Assembly (NCBI GenBank): GCA_937910305.1
Contig: CALEPS010000098.1
Coordinates: forward strand, 1 to 39,348
DNA length: 39,348 bases
Direction of reading: 5' to 3'
Source: an uncultured Bacteroidales bacterium
GTDB taxonomy: Bacteria; Bacteroidota; Bacteroidia; Bacteroidales; Paludibacteraceae
This document shows, piece after piece, positions 1 through 8,419 of this stretch. Every line of letters begins with the position of its first letter. The stretch's first letter is position 1. Position numbers and translations under genes: made by a program. The notes under the pieces were generated by a model. It worked only from the letters and a program-made list of their open reading frames with translations. It made no database searches and was not told the origin of the DNA.

Positions 1-90
1 TGATTCTACGCGTCCGTCCTCGAAACGCTTTCGGCTGATGACCCCGGACATCGTCTTGAACGGGGCTTCCAATGTGAAATGTAAAGACAT
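1..90 (-). CDS. Small hypothetical protein, truncated by the contig start
   Basis: An ATG at 88-90 on the minus strand opens a frame of 30 codons that runs off the left end without a stop. The visible N-terminus begins MSLHFTLEAPFKTMSGVISR and is rich in basic residues, with no signal peptide. It starts 30 bases downstream of the stop of the 120-residue hypothetical gene at 121-483, on the same strand, so the two are probably co-transcribed. I do not recognise a family. The coding call rests on the tight spacing and the open frame only. Confidence 0.5.
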   Translation of the reverse strand, partial: MSLHFTLEAPFKTMSGVISRKRFEDGRVES

Positions 91-120
91 GGTTTTTAAA
101 ATGGTTAGATTGTTAAACAA

Positions 121-483
121 TTACATATAGTGATGCACGTTCAGGGCGAAGGCTTCCGCTTCTTCGCGGGTGCAGGTTTTGTAGGTCTGCGTAGCGGAAT
201 CCAGTGCTACCGCCAGAGGGGTGTGGCGCGCGAGTGCATTAGCCACTTGTGCAGGTGTGAGCCATTGTGGTTGCGGGTCTGCACGGATGAGGTAGAAATA
301 AGGATTGGCGGCGTGGGGTTGGTGTTCTCCGGAGGCAGTCTGCTCTCTTTGGAGTTGATAGATAATCCGCCGGCGACGGAGATCATCCATTTCGGACCAT
401 AGTTTCTCGCAAGCGCGGTAACGGTTGCGGTACTCCGGCTGTGGGACATAAAGCCGCCAGAAATCGTAAAACGAGTTTTCCAT
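121..483 (-). CDS. Hypothetical protein, 120 residues
   Basis: A complete frame of 120 residues starting MENSFYDFWRLYVPQPEYRN. It has no signal peptide and no membrane segment. The first half is charged and probably helical (RACEKLWSEMDDLRRRRIIY); the second half has a mixed helix and strand character (YFYLIRADPQPQWLTPAQ). I recognise no domain or catalytic motif. Competing frames on both strands in the same interval are shorter and have less natural residue composition. The gene is followed after 30 bases by the truncated gene at 1-90 and is preceded by a 391-base non-coding stretch holding a structured repeat and a minus-strand promoter core at 852-859, which could drive both genes. Function unknown. 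Confidence 0.6.
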   Translation of the reverse strand: MENSFYDFWRLYVPQPEYRNRYRACEKLWSEMDDLRRRRIIYQLQREQTASGEHQPHAANPYFYLIRADPQPQWLTPAQVANALARHTPLAVALDSATQTYKTCTREEAEAFALNVHHYM

Positions 484-535
484 AAATAAATCTTTAAACT
501 TTTAAAAATTATCTCCGCCACACGCATGTGTCTCT

Positions 536-573
536 ACAGTCCTTTGGACTGTGGCTACAGCCCTAAGGGCTGT
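536..573. repeat. Two tandem 7-bp-stem hairpins
   Basis: ACAGTCC-TTT-GGACTGT at 536-552 and ACAGCCC-TAA-GGGCTGT at 557-573 are two perfect inverted repeats of the same size and spacing, related in sequence. The second is followed on the plus strand by a T-rich run (from 582), but the run is separated from the stem by nine bases, so a terminator role is uncertain. Confidence 0.6.
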
Positions 574-749
574 GGTGGGAGTTTTTCTTTTTTAATTTTC
601 TTTTGCTTCTTTTCTTTTATCGGCTTTCTTTTTCAAAGCAAGCCTCTAACGATCTGCTTACGCCGTATGCTTTTATCGGCTTTCTTTTGTCGCGTTCGGC
701 AAGAAGATTGCAAGGTTTATACCACTCCGCTTAATAAACGGGCAACTTC

Positions 750-836
750 TGCCTCCGCTCTCCCCACCGAGTGCTTGCTCGATTCGGATAGCCACTGGCA
801 ATCCTCCGTGTTAGCACTCGATGGGGACCCCAGTGG
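750..836 (-). repeat. Structured intergenic element, copy 1
   Basis: This element shares TGCCTCCGCTCT and the following arm with a second copy at 10369-10425. Arm CCCCACCGAGTGCT (762-775) pairs with AGCACTCGATGGGG (813-826), with one mismatch. CCACTGG (792-798) pairs with CCAGTGG (830-836), interleaved with the first pair. The right arm can instead fold locally: CACT/AGTG and GGGG/CCCC within 816-835. A minus-strand promoter core lies just upstream at 852-859, so it may be transcribed leftward as a leader or small RNA. Confidence 0.55.
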
Positions 837-851
837 TTAGGAATCCGGCGA

Positions 852-859
852 CAAAGGTA
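852..859 (-). promoter_or_regulatory. Bacteroidota -7 promoter element
   Basis: TACCTTTG on the minus strand, preceded by AAAAGCAG, the same spacer end seen at the promoters near 13798, 22655, 23239 and 38571. No clear TTTG is present 20 bases upstream. It overlaps nothing coding and points at the structured element and the hypothetical genes at 121-483 and 1-90. Confidence 0.45.
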
Positions 860-874
860 CTGCTTTTATTCGGA

Positions 875-1122
875 TTATGCGTTCCGCAGTTTTGGAACGA
901 TCTCCGGATGAGGGGATTTCATGAACTGAACAGCGCGGTAAATAGTGCTTCTCGTAACATGAAAATAGCACGACAGTTCGGTATAACTCATCGTGCTATT
1001 TTGGCAATAAAACTCATAATACGCCATCCATTGCAGGTAGTAGGATGGCAAACCGTACTCTTTGATGAGAATGCTCAGTTCTCCTTCTTCTTTTTTTTGA
1101 GCAAAAATTGATACTTGGTCAT
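875..1122 (-). pseudogene. Small helix-turn-helix protein, frame broken at an A8 run
   Basis: ATG at 1122 (minus strand) opens MTKYQFLLKK and then meets a stop soon after an A8 run (1091-1098). In the frame one base back the reading continues cleanly to TAA at 875-877 with a convincing protein: ELSILIKEYGLPSYYLQW, then TELSCYFHVTRSTIYRAVQ, which has the look of a DNA-binding helix-turn-helix. The joined product would be about 82 residues. The shift needs one extra A, so it could be an assembly error, phase variation, a dead gene or programmed -1 slippage (the slip site reads A AAA AAG). It begins just past the terminator of the BspA-like gene. Confidence 0.6.
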
Positions 1123-1153
1123 TGTTGTAAAATTTAGTTGGTTATTTGACATC

Positions 1154-1180
1154 AAAAAAGGAGCCCCGAAGGACTCCTTC
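1154..1180 (-). terminator. Rho-independent terminator of the BspA-like gene
   Basis: On the minus strand AAGGAGTCC-TTCG-GGGCTCCTT forms a stem with a stable TTCG loop, followed directly by TTTTTTG. It lies 89 bases past the stop of the leftward gene ending at 1269. Confidence 0.8.
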
Positions 1181-1189
1181 TGATTGGCT

Positions 1190-1243
1190 AGATATCCTAG
1201 ACGACCTAGACCGCTTACGCTATCCTAGAAAACCTAGAAAGAT
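1190..1243. repeat. CCTAGA-rich repeat
   Basis: CCTAGA occurs four times within about 50 bases, around the phrase CCTAGACCGCTTACGCT, which recurs at 10234-10250. It lies between a terminator and the gene end, so it is transcribed but untranslated. It is related to the AGACCGCT repeat family seen at 14869-14895. Confidence 0.5.
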
Positions 1244-1268
1244 CGGGCTGACGAGGATAGCAGCGCGA

Positions 1269-4200
1269 TTATTTCACCTCTGCGCCTTGAGCATTGTAGA
1301 TTGTGCCATCCGGACGGATGATATAGAGCGTGCCGTCTTGCAGGATCTTCACGGCTGCCGGAGCGTCGGGACGGGTGAAGATCTCCTCTATGCCGGTTCC
1401 GCTGTTCGGGAAGCGTTCTTCGGTGCTGTACTGGGCGGTGTAGTCCGCGTCAGCGGTGGCAGCGACGAGCGTCGGATCCCAACCGGTGAAGGTATAGATA
1501 TACTCGGTATCCATCGGGCGGACGGGTGTCTCGCCTGCGTATGCCGGCATGAAGCCCTCGCGGATCTCGCCTTCCTGGAGTACGTTGCCGTTCCAGTCGA
1601 GGAAACGGACGGTGTACATCGGCCATACAGGACGGCTGTCCTCCGCGTCGGTCAGGTACTCGATCTTGTCCACGAGCACGATACCGTTGGTGGAGGAGGT
1701 GTTGGCGAGGTTCCAGTAAACGCGGAAGCCGTAGCCTGCCTTCCATACCTGTCCCGCTTCGGGTGCGAGGGTCAGGGTGCAGCCGCCGGCAGCAATCGCC
1801 TCGCCCGTGACGGTATAGAGGAGGTTGGTGCAAGCGAGGTCGGAATAGACTTTCACGCCCCAATCGTTGCAACTCATGCCGGACTTGGAGAACGAGCCGG
1901 ACGGGAAGGTCACGCGGATTGCCTTGATCTCGCGTCCGAAAGCATATTGGTTAGCCACATAGACAGGGTTGGCATTGGCGAGCGTAGTGCTCTTGCCGCC
2001 GAACTTGGCATAAGCCCAACCGCCGTTGTTGTTGGCGCCGCCGAAGATGCTCCAGTCGGTGTCGTAGGTCCATGTGTCGCCGTAAGCGGAGTGCTTGGAA
2101 GCCGCCGCGGTAAAGTCGCAGGTATAGGAAACGATATAGTTGTCCACCGCCTCGCCGTCCTCTACTATCGAGGTGAACCACTCGGTCCACGGGCTTACGT
2201 TATAGACGCTGTAGCAGCCTTGTGCCACATGGAGGGTCGCGCCGTCCTCGCCTTCGCTCAGACCCATGAACGCGGAAGTACCCCAGATGTCCGAACCGTT
2301 CAGTCCTTCGGGTGCCGTGGTAGCCATCAGATGGACGTTCTTCAGCGTCGTCAGCATAGCGAAGCTGTTCACACCCAGGCCCTTGAGCGAAGCCGGCAGG
2401 CGTACCTCGTTAAGACTTGTACAGCCCTCGAAAGCGCGGTCGCCTACGTACTGGATACCCGGACAGAAGTCCACGCGCTCCAGCTGCGTGCAGTTGCGGA
2501 AGGCAATCTCGCCGGTGCCGACCACGTTGTAGCCGCGTACGACGGACGGGATGGTGATAGTGCCTGCGGTGGAAGGATCGACAGCGGTATGGTAGATATA
2601 CTCAACCGACGGGATGCCGGTGTTCGGATCCACGGTGATCTTCTGCTCCTCGTCGCCATAGACCTCTACCAGTTTGTCGTCGGTCTTGATCAGACGGTAG
2701 GTAACGGGCACACCCTCTTTGGTGTTCTCGGTGAAGAAGACATCTTCCACCACATTGACGGTCATGCTCGTGGAATATTCCGTGGCATCCATATTGCGGA
2801 CGGTAAAGGTCACCTCGAACGAACCGAGCTCCATCGGAGTGATGGTGAACTCGCCTGTACGCTGACCGCTTTCCGGGTCATTAACCGGCATCACATTGAT
2901 GGTAGCAGGTGTATCACCGAGGGTCACGAACGAACCGTCCACCCAAGCGTTGGAGTTGGCAGGCGTGAGCGATACGCGGACTACGCCCTCTTCACTCTTC
3001 ATCAGCGTCAGCGACTTGCGGTTCACATCAATGCCCGTAGCAGGGATCTCATCCGGGTAGGACGAATCCCATACGCTCATCGTGCAGCTGCCTTTCCTGT
3101 TCGAGCCGTCCTTGGCGGTAGCGGTGATGGTGACACCTTCTCCGCTCCCGTCAAAGCCCACGATGGTCACTAAGCCGTTCTGGTCCACGGTAGCAACCGT
3201 CTCGTCGGACGATGTCCATTTCAGCTCCCGGTTGGTGGCGTTAGCCGGATAGACGACTGCCGTCAGCTGGACAGTCTTGCTGCCTAACTCGTCGGTGGTC
3301 AGCGGTATATTGCGGGTGCTAGGGTCAACAATCACTTTCGTCACTTTGATGGTGCCGGGCTTGCGGGTAGGCAGGTCGGCTACGATATGCGGGAACCAGT
3401 TCCACGAGCTGCTGTTCTGGTATTTGGCGAGTGTGCCGGAGAAGTCCACCACGTGCAGCGTAGCATCGTTGGCTATCAGCGCAGTCTTGTTGAACGCATT
3501 GGCGTTGAGCGTCGGCAGGTCTGCCGCGAAGCAATAGACATCCGTCACGTGTGGATAGAGCATGGCATTGGCGTAGATATGTTTCACATCCGCACCTATC
3601 TCCACCGTCTTCACATACGCATAGTTGGCATACTGACTGGTGATGTCCGAACCGATCTCGGTAATCTCGTCGGAATAGATGATGTTCTCCATATAGACAG
3701 CCAACTGGTGGTGCATTGCCATCGCTTCGCCGGTGGTGGAGCAGCCGCCCTCACCCGAGAAAGTCATCGTACCGTCCTGCTCCAGCGTCCAGAAGACCGT
3801 TCCGGCATTGGAGTTCATCATTCCGCCTATAGGCAGCAACGGCTCGCCGTACGCTGTATCGGCAACGACATTCATATCTTTCCAGACATCCGCTTTCTTG
3901 TAGATACGCATGTAGTCCGACGGAACGGATGCGGTTATATCGGCTAATGTCAGCCCCGTGAACGCCGTAGCATCCAGCGTAGCCGGTGTCGGACTGGCAC
4001 TATAGATGGTTTCCAGCCCCGTGTTGGCGAACGCATTGGCATAGACATAACGGCAGTCGCTGCCCAGTTCCACTACAGAGAGTGCGGAACAGCCGCTGAA
4101 CATCGACGAGCTCACACTCAACGCCGTACCGTCCATCTTCACATGCTCCAGCGCCGTGCAGCCCGAGAAAGCACCCGTCGGCACGGAGTTGATACTCATA

Positions 4201-6698
4201 CCGCTCAGGTCAATGCTCTTCAAAGCCGTACAGCCTTTGAACACCTGATAACTCATATAGAAACTGTCGCCGCTGACCGTTGCCGATGCCAGAGAGGTAC
4301 AGTTCTCGAAAGCGTTGTTGGCAAGGTACTTGATAGCCGGCAGGTTGACGCTCGTCAGAGCCGTACAGCCCTTGAAGCAGTTCTGACCGATGCTGTCCAC
4401 ATTCTCCAGATTGATGGATTTGAGCTTGGTAGAGTTCTTGAAGACCTCGTCGCCGAGTTTGTGCATAGCCGGCGAGAGTACCACCTCTTCGAGATTCGGA
4501 AGGTCGGCAGGACCGAAGCCGGTCCAGTTCAGTTCGGTAGCACCGCCCATGAGCTCAACGCGCTTCACGCCCGGTTGGTTATAGAAACCGTCGATGGTTC
4601 CGGTGGAAGTCTCCGAGCTGGCAATGAGTGTGCCGTCCTCGTAGATCACCCAGACGCCGTCGTAGTACTGACCGCTGCGGACGATACCGCCGTGCTCGCC
4701 GATATACTCGAACGAAAAGAGGTTCCAGTATTGCGCCGCAAGGTATTTGGCGATATAGTCTTCCGGCACGTCGAGATTAACGGCTTTCTGACCTGTGGCA
4801 GATGTCGCTCTGCGGGCGGCTTTGGCTTTTACTTTGGCAGGAGCGTTGTTGGATACGCGACCGAGACCGACGAAAGTCTGTGCAGTTACCGTAGGCGGTA
4901 CAGCCGCTTTCACTGCCATGGCGTCCATCAGACCGCAATAATTGAAGGCCTTGTTGCCGATACTGCTCAGATCCTTACCGAAGTTCACTTTCTCCAACGC
5001 AGAGCAGTTCTCAAAGGCTTGGTTGCCGATAGTCTGCACGCCTTCGGCTTTTACCTCCTCTATCTGGTCATTGTTCTTAAACGCATTCTCGCCGATTTCA
5101 GTCACGGAAGCGGGGATTTCTACATTGGTAATCTTTGATTCATTCTCATTGGTATATGACAAAGCATTATTACCTACTATCGTTACATTAGAACCAAATA
5201 CAACTTTCTTGATATAATTTTTATATGGGAACCAAGGCTGGTCGCTCTCATTGGTATAGTTAGGCACACTACCAAGAATAGTCAGTGTACCATCCCACGT
5301 TAGTTCCCAAGTAGGATTAGTACCTGTTACAGGAAAATCAACTATCGTTTCGATGTTAAATTGCGTCCATGGTGATTTTCCGTTATAAGAGGCATATACG
5401 CCTGCCGGAACAGCAAGATTTCGGGTCAGTACACCATCAAAAGCATTGGACACAGTATTCGGAGCTTCTCCTGCTACTTTTATCCAATAAGAACCCGCTT
5501 GCGACTGCAATGTATTACGGAACGCGTAAGCACCTATTGAAGTTAGATTTTCTCCCAAAATTAACTGGCTCATTGTGGTCACGTTGTCAAACGCGTTATT
5601 TCCGATAGTCTCAGCTGAATTAAGGATAAGAACCGGACCAAGCTTCGTATTGGAAAATGCTACTGCTCCAATGCTTTTTACTTTATCCAAATTTACTACT
5701 TTGGTAAGATTCGTACATCCATTGAAGGCATTGTCACCAATAGATATAACATCTTCCGGCAGATTTACAGTTTGTAAAGCTGTGTAGTTCATAAAAAGAT
5801 TTGCAGGAATATTTCGTGCATTTAGAGACAAATAAGTTACATCATTCCTCTTGGCATACCATGGAGCATCAGAGGCTGAGTTATACGGTAATTGTTGCGA
5901 AGTGACAGTTAATGACCCATTACTAAAGTACCAATAATCGTTCTCCGAAGATGCTGAAAGATTTCCTCCATTATAAACAAGATTGTATGAACCTGCGAGT
6001 TGTGCGTTCAGATTTGCGCTAACAGTAGGATCAGAAACATAAATAAGAACATGTTTTGCCTGATCGTGATAGGGATATGCAGTTATATTATCTCCATATT
6101 CATTATATATAGGTCCCCATGAGCCACAAAGCGTTTCTTCAATAACAGGTGCCGTGGTTGTGGTGATACAAATAGACGGGCGGTCGAACCGCTTTCGGTA
6201 AAGTTGACCGCAATACCTGAAAGGCTCTCTATGAATTGTCTGCACATTGGGAAGCACAATATCTTTAAGATGAATACATTGCGCAAATGCCATCTCCCCG
6301 ATTTCCTTTACGTATGTAAAATCAAAATGGGGGAGGTTATAACACCCATAAAAGGCTTTTCTCTCAATAACGATATTTGCATCGCTCTTATCATAAATCT
6401 TTACTTCCTGAACCCAAATCAAGTAAGCAAATGCATTATAACCTATACGATCGACGCCGTGCAACTCTATTTTTCTAACAGCATTTTTATATGCACCCCA
6501 CGGCGCACTTGTGCACTTTACTCGCCCGAAATCATATGATTCATAACCGGGTATTTCGGAAGCATACACCGTAAGCGTTCCTTGGTCGGAGATTTTCCAT
6601 GTGCCTCCATTTGAGAACGTTCCGGACGCAATGTCCTTTGCACTCACCGTCCATATAGCCAACAGGCTACAGACGACTAATGTTAATAATTTTTTCAT
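1269..6698 (-). CDS. BspA-like leucine-rich-repeat secreted surface protein
   Basis: About 1809 residues. MKKLLTLVVCSLLAIWTVSA is a signal peptide; an in-frame ATG two codons earlier (6704) is possible. Most of the protein is Treponema/BspA-type leucine-rich repeats of the form IGxxAFxxCxxLxxVxLP, arranged in modules that each open with a phrase like GTLTIxGxxPxY. Around residues 1120-1230 is an Ig-like (Big_2-type) domain with TVQLTAVVYPANATNRELKW. A late segment (FLDWNGNVLQEGEI onward) resembles an InlB B-repeat. The last 28 residues (AVKILQDGTLYIIRPDGTIY...) match the tail of the protein at 33927-34778 and may be a sorting signal. BspA proteins of this kind act in adhesion. The first ~525 codons are clearly more AT-rich than the rest. 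A terminator follows at 1154-1180. Confidence 0.85.
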   Translation of the reverse strand: MKKLLTLVVCSLLAIWTVSAKDIASGTFSNGGTWKISDQGTLTVYASEIPGYESYDFGRVKCTSAPWGAYKNAVRKIELHGVDRIGYNAFAYLIWVQEVKIYDKSDANIVIERKAFYGCYNLPHFDFTYVKEIGEMAFAQCIHLKDIVLPNVQTIHREPFRYCGQLYRKRFDRPSICITTTTAPVIEETLCGSWGPIYNEYGDNITAYPYHDQAKHVLIYVSDPTVSANLNAQLAGSYNLVYNGGNLSASSENDYWYFSNGSLTVTSQQLPYNSASDAPWYAKRNDVTYLSLNARNIPANLFMNYTALQTVNLPEDVISIGDNAFNGCTNLTKVVNLDKVKSIGAVAFSNTKLGPVLILNSAETIGNNAFDNVTTMSQLILGENLTSIGAYAFRNTLQSQAGSYWIKVAGEAPNTVSNAFDGVLTRNLAVPAGVYASYNGKSPWTQFNIETIVDFPVTGTNPTWELTWDGTLTILGSVPNYTNESDQPWFPYKNYIKKVVFGSNVTIVGNNALSYTNENESKITNVEIPASVTEIGENAFKNNDQIEEVKAEGVQTIGNQAFENCSALEKVNFGKDLSSIGNKAFNYCGLMDAMAVKAAVPPTVTAQTFVGLGRVSNNAPAKVKAKAARRATSATGQKAVNLDVPEDYIAKYLAAQYWNLFSFEYIGEHGGIVRSGQYYDGVWVIYEDGTLIASSETSTGTIDGFYNQPGVKRVELMGGATELNWTGFGPADLPNLEEVVLSPAMHKLGDEVFKNSTKLKSINLENVDSIGQNCFKGCTALTSVNLPAIKYLANNAFENCTSLASATVSGDSFYMSYQVFKGCTALKSIDLSGMSINSVPTGAFSGCTALEHVKMDGTALSVSSSMFSGCSALSVVELGSDCRYVYANAFANTGLETIYSASPTPATLDATAFTGLTLADITASVPSDYMRIYKKADVWKDMNVVADTAYGEPLLPIGGMMNSNAGTVFWTLEQDGTMTFSGEGGCSTTGEAMAMHHQLAVYMENIIYSDEITEIGSDITSQYANYAYVKTVEIGADVKHIYANAMLYPHVTDVYCFAADLPTLNANAFNKTALIANDATLHVVDFSGTLAKYQNSSSWNWFPHIVADLPTRKPGTIKVTKVIVDPSTRNIPLTTDELGSKTVQLTAVVYPANATNRELKWTSSDETVATVDQNGLVTIVGFDGSGEGVTITATAKDGSNRKGSCTMSVWDSSYPDEIPATGIDVNRKSLTLMKSEEGVVRVSLTPANSNAWVDGSFVTLGDTPATINVMPVNDPESGQRTGEFTITPMELGSFEVTFTVRNMDATEYSTSMTVNVVEDVFFTENTKEGVPVTYRLIKTDDKLVEVYGDEEQKITVDPNTGIPSVEYIYHTAVDPSTAGTITIPSVVRGYNVVGTGEIAFRNCTQLERVDFCPGIQYVGDRAFEGCTSLNEVRLPASLKGLGVNSFAMLTTLKNVHLMATTAPEGLNGSDIWGTSAFMGLSEGEDGATLHVAQGCYSVYNVSPWTEWFTSIVEDGEAVDNYIVSYTCDFTAAASKHSAYGDTWTYDTDWSIFGGANNNGGWAYAKFGGKSTTLANANPVYVANQYAFGREIKAIRVTFPSGSFSKSGMSCNDWGVKVYSDLACTNLLYTVTGEAIAAGGCTLTLAPEAGQVWKAGYGFRVYWNLANTSSTNGIVLVDKIEYLTDAEDSRPVWPMYTVRFLDWNGNVLQEGEIREGFMPAYAGETPVRPMDTEYIYTFTGWDPTLVAATADADYTAQYSTEERFPNSGTGIEEIFTRPDAPAAVKILQDGTLYIIRPDGTIYNAQGAEVK

Positions 6699-6716
6699 AA
6701 GCATTTTTGGCTGTTA

Positions 6717-6747
6717 TATCCCATCGCCCCATCGGTTTTTAAACCCC
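6717..6747. repeat. R-module fragment (TATCCCATCGCCCCATCGG)
   Basis: TATCCCATCGCCCCATCGG followed by a T/A run (6717-6747) recurs at 8486-8510 and, with one extra C, at 10149-10174, in each case as the distal part of the repeat that lies on the outer side of an ATPase gene. Here it abuts the start of the BspA-like gene and marks the left edge of the repeat-rich ATPase region. Confidence 0.7.
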
Positions 6748-6780
6748 TCTCCGTCTCTCCCCTCAAGGGAGAGGGATAAG
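6744..6780. repeat. CTCTCCC palindromic element
   Basis: CTCTCCC-CTCAA-GGGAGAG (6755-6773) within CCCCTCTCCGTCTC... It belongs to a family of C/G-rich palindromes common in Bacteroidota genomes. Two related copies lie inside the glycosyltransferase gene at 21887-21928 and 22499-22533. Confidence 0.6.
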
Positions 6781-6824
6781 AGCATTGTTAATAAAGTTTG
6801 TTTGTTATGTTAGTTTGTTGTTGT

Positions 6825-6911
6825 TTTGTTTTTTCCTTTTAATCCTATAGGGTTACTATACCCTTGCTATACCCATAGGCTATTATTGACATTGGATTAC
6901 CAAATTTTGCG
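6825..6911 (+). repeat. L module, copy A (87-bp exact direct repeat)
   Basis: These 87 bases are identical to 8543-8629. Both copies lie directly upstream of an AAA ATPase gene. The module contains a near-palindrome (CCTATAGGGT and ACCCATAGG) and ends with the 11-mer ATTGGATTACC (6891-6901), which is the inverse of GGTAATCCAAT found downstream of each ATPase gene. Confidence 0.9.
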
Positions 6912-6937
6912 CTCAGGGAACATTTTTCATTAAAATA

Positions 6938-6969
6938 TTTGCATATATCATTTATTTTTACTACTTTTG
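6938..6969 (+). promoter_or_regulatory. Promoter of the first ATPase gene
   Basis: TTTG (6938-6941), 20 bases, TACTTTTG (6962-6969): a full Bacteroidota-type promoter. It lies inside the interval bounded by the inverted 11-mers, so the gene carries its own promoter. Confidence 0.75.
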
Positions 6970-7039
6970 CAGCCGGAAATGCAAAATGTTGCAACAACTG
7001 AACATTTTTTAATTTACTTTTGAACATTTTTTATTCAAT

Positions 7040-8224
7040 ATGATACAAAGGTCTGAAATTAAGGAACTTACAGCAAGGTTGAAAGAGCCGAGAAAGTTCA
7101 TTCAAGTGATCGTTGGTCCCCGTCAGGTAGGCAAAACAACGATGGTGACCCAAGCTATGGAGCAGCTGAACATTCCTCATCTGTTCTTTTCGGCGGATAA
7201 TATCTACGCCTCTGACGAATGGCTGGCGGAGAAGTGGCAGTCTGCGCGGTTGATGGTACAATCCCGCCAACCGGAGCAACTGATTCTGGTCATTGACGAA
7301 GTGCAGAAAATCCCCAACTGGTCCGAACGCGTCAAGAAGGAATGGGATCTGGATACATTCAACCGTATGCCCATCAAACTGGTGCTTCTGGGTTCGTCCC
7401 GTCTGATGATCATGAACGGACTGACAGAGTCCTTAGCCGGACGGTTTGAACTCATCCGCATGACGCACTGGACCTACTCCGAGATGCACGAGGCGTTCGG
7501 TTGGGATCTCGACACCTATATCTATTATGGCGGCTACCCCGGTGCGGCAGAGATGATTGCAGACGAAGACCGATGGCGGGCGTATGTCGAGAATGCCATT
7601 CTAGAGGCCTCTATCAACAAAGACGTTCTGCAAACCAGCAATATCTACAAACCCGCTTTGCTGCGCCAGTTGTTCACGATGTGCTGCGCCTACTCCGGTG
7701 AAGAGTTGTCATTCAGGAAGATGTTAGGCAACCTGCAGGAAGCAGGCAATGCCACCACGCTCGCCAACTATCTGCAACTGCTCGCGGAAGCCAATCTGGT
7801 ATCGGGGTTGCAGAAATACGCACGCGACAAAGCACGCAAGTACAGCAGCACACCGAAACTGCAGGTGTTTGACAACGCGCTGATGAATGTCTATAACCAG
7901 ACCACTTTTGGTTCCGTCCGGACCGATGCCGCCCTGTGGGGACGGCAAGTGGAATCGGCAGTAGGCAGTTATCTGCTATCCCAGGCGGAGAAACACCGCA
8001 TGCAGGTTTACTACTGGCGGGAGAATAACGCCGAGGTGGATTTTATCCTCCAGCGCGGTCTGTCCGTGGTGGCGATAGAGGTGAAAAGCAACAACGCCCG
8101 CACCAACGCCGGACTGCATCTCTTCAGCAGCAAATACAAGCCGCTGCAAGCCTTTGTCGTAGGAAACGAGGGAATGCCTCTGGCAGATTTCCTGCAAACG
8201 GACTTGCGTCTCCTGTTTCGGTAA
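7040..8224 (+). CDS. AAA_14 / DUF4143 ATPase (first of three)
   Basis: 394 residues. Walker A GPRQVGKT at about residues 26-33; Walker B LILVIDEVQ near residue 84; a sensor-like LVLLGSSRLM follows. The C-terminal DUF4143 region ends with EVDFILQRG...VVAIEVKS, the E/D-x(n)-ExK pattern of the PD-(D/E)XK nuclease fold. Length fits the family. These ATPases form large paralogous families in Bacteroidota and archaea; the biochemical role is not established, though nuclease-like or DNA-related functions have been proposed. The TAA stop is part of the downstream 11-mer GGTAATCCAAT (8220-8230). With ATTGGATTACC at 6891-6901 this gives a bounded cassette of about 1.34 kb with its own promoter. Confidence 0.88.
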   Translation: MIQRSEIKELTARLKEPRKFIQVIVGPRQVGKTTMVTQAMEQLNIPHLFFSADNIYASDEWLAEKWQSARLMVQSRQPEQLILVIDEVQKIPNWSERVKKEWDLDTFNRMPIKLVLLGSSRLMIMNGLTESLAGRFELIRMTHWTYSEMHEAFGWDLDTYIYYGGYPGAAEMIADEDRWRAYVENAILEASINKDVLQTSNIYKPALLRQLFTMCCAYSGEELSFRKMLGNLQEAGNATTLANYLQLLAEANLVSGLQKYARDKARKYSSTPKLQVFDNALMNVYNQTTFGSVRTDAALWGRQVESAVGSYLLSQAEKHRMQVYYWRENNAEVDFILQRGLSVVAIEVKSNNARTNAGLHLFSSKYKPLQAFVVGNEGMPLADFLQTDLRLLFR

Positions 8225-8245
8225 TCCAATAAGTCAAAGAACACA
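8220..8245. repeat. Right-end 11-mer of cassette 1 with divergent R start
   Basis: GGTAATCCAAT (8220-8230) is the exact inverse of ATTGGATTACC at 6891-6901. It is followed by AAGTCAAAGAAC, a diverged form of the ATGTCAAAGATCG seen after the 11-mer at 10074 and 11930. It overlaps the last codon and stop of the ATPase gene. Confidence 0.8.
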
Positions 8246-8247
8246 TT

Positions 8248-8270
8248 TTTGCCGGAGGATTTATCCGGCA
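8248..8270 (+). terminator. Hairpin after ATPase gene 1
   Basis: TTGCCGGA-GGATTTA-TCCGGCAA, an 8-bp perfect stem 24 bases past the stop. There is no strong T run on the plus strand; on the minus strand the stem is followed by AAAATG. Terminator or mRNA-end structure. Confidence 0.45.
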
Positions 8271-8419
8271 ATATGGTTTCGCAGAATAATAAAAGGATGC
8301 TTGCATACAATTAGTATTCGGCGAAAGTATATATTCAGACGTCAGCCTTGCAAAAATGTGCAAAGCACCTCCCTCCTACATTCGGGGGAATGATTGCAAT
8401 GCAATCAGGCAGATGTCCG

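Larger units (their letters stand above)
484..874. other. Non-coding stretch between two leftward genes
   Basis: I see no convincing coding frame here. The stretch holds, from left to right, two adjacent 17-base hairpins (536-573), a T-rich segment with the phrase ATCGGCTTTCTTTT twice (618 and 676 regions), the structured element at 750-836, and a minus-strand promoter core (TACCTTTG, 852-859). Read leftward, the order is promoter, structured element, long leader and gene, so the stretch may be a leader or a separate small RNA. Confidence 0.5.

Noticed and set aside
750..836. Retron-type RNA
   Set aside because: The structured element is suggestive, but no reverse transcriptase is encoded nearby.
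526..1111. Two plus-strand frames of about 100 codons
   Set aside because: They cross hairpins and a repeat element, and one is antisense to the split helix-turn-helix gene.
1146..3173. 675-codon plus-strand frame opposite the BspA-like gene
   Set aside because: Its translation is a shadow of the GC-rich minus-strand repeats, with no domain or start context, while the minus frame has a signal peptide, leucine-rich repeats and a terminator.
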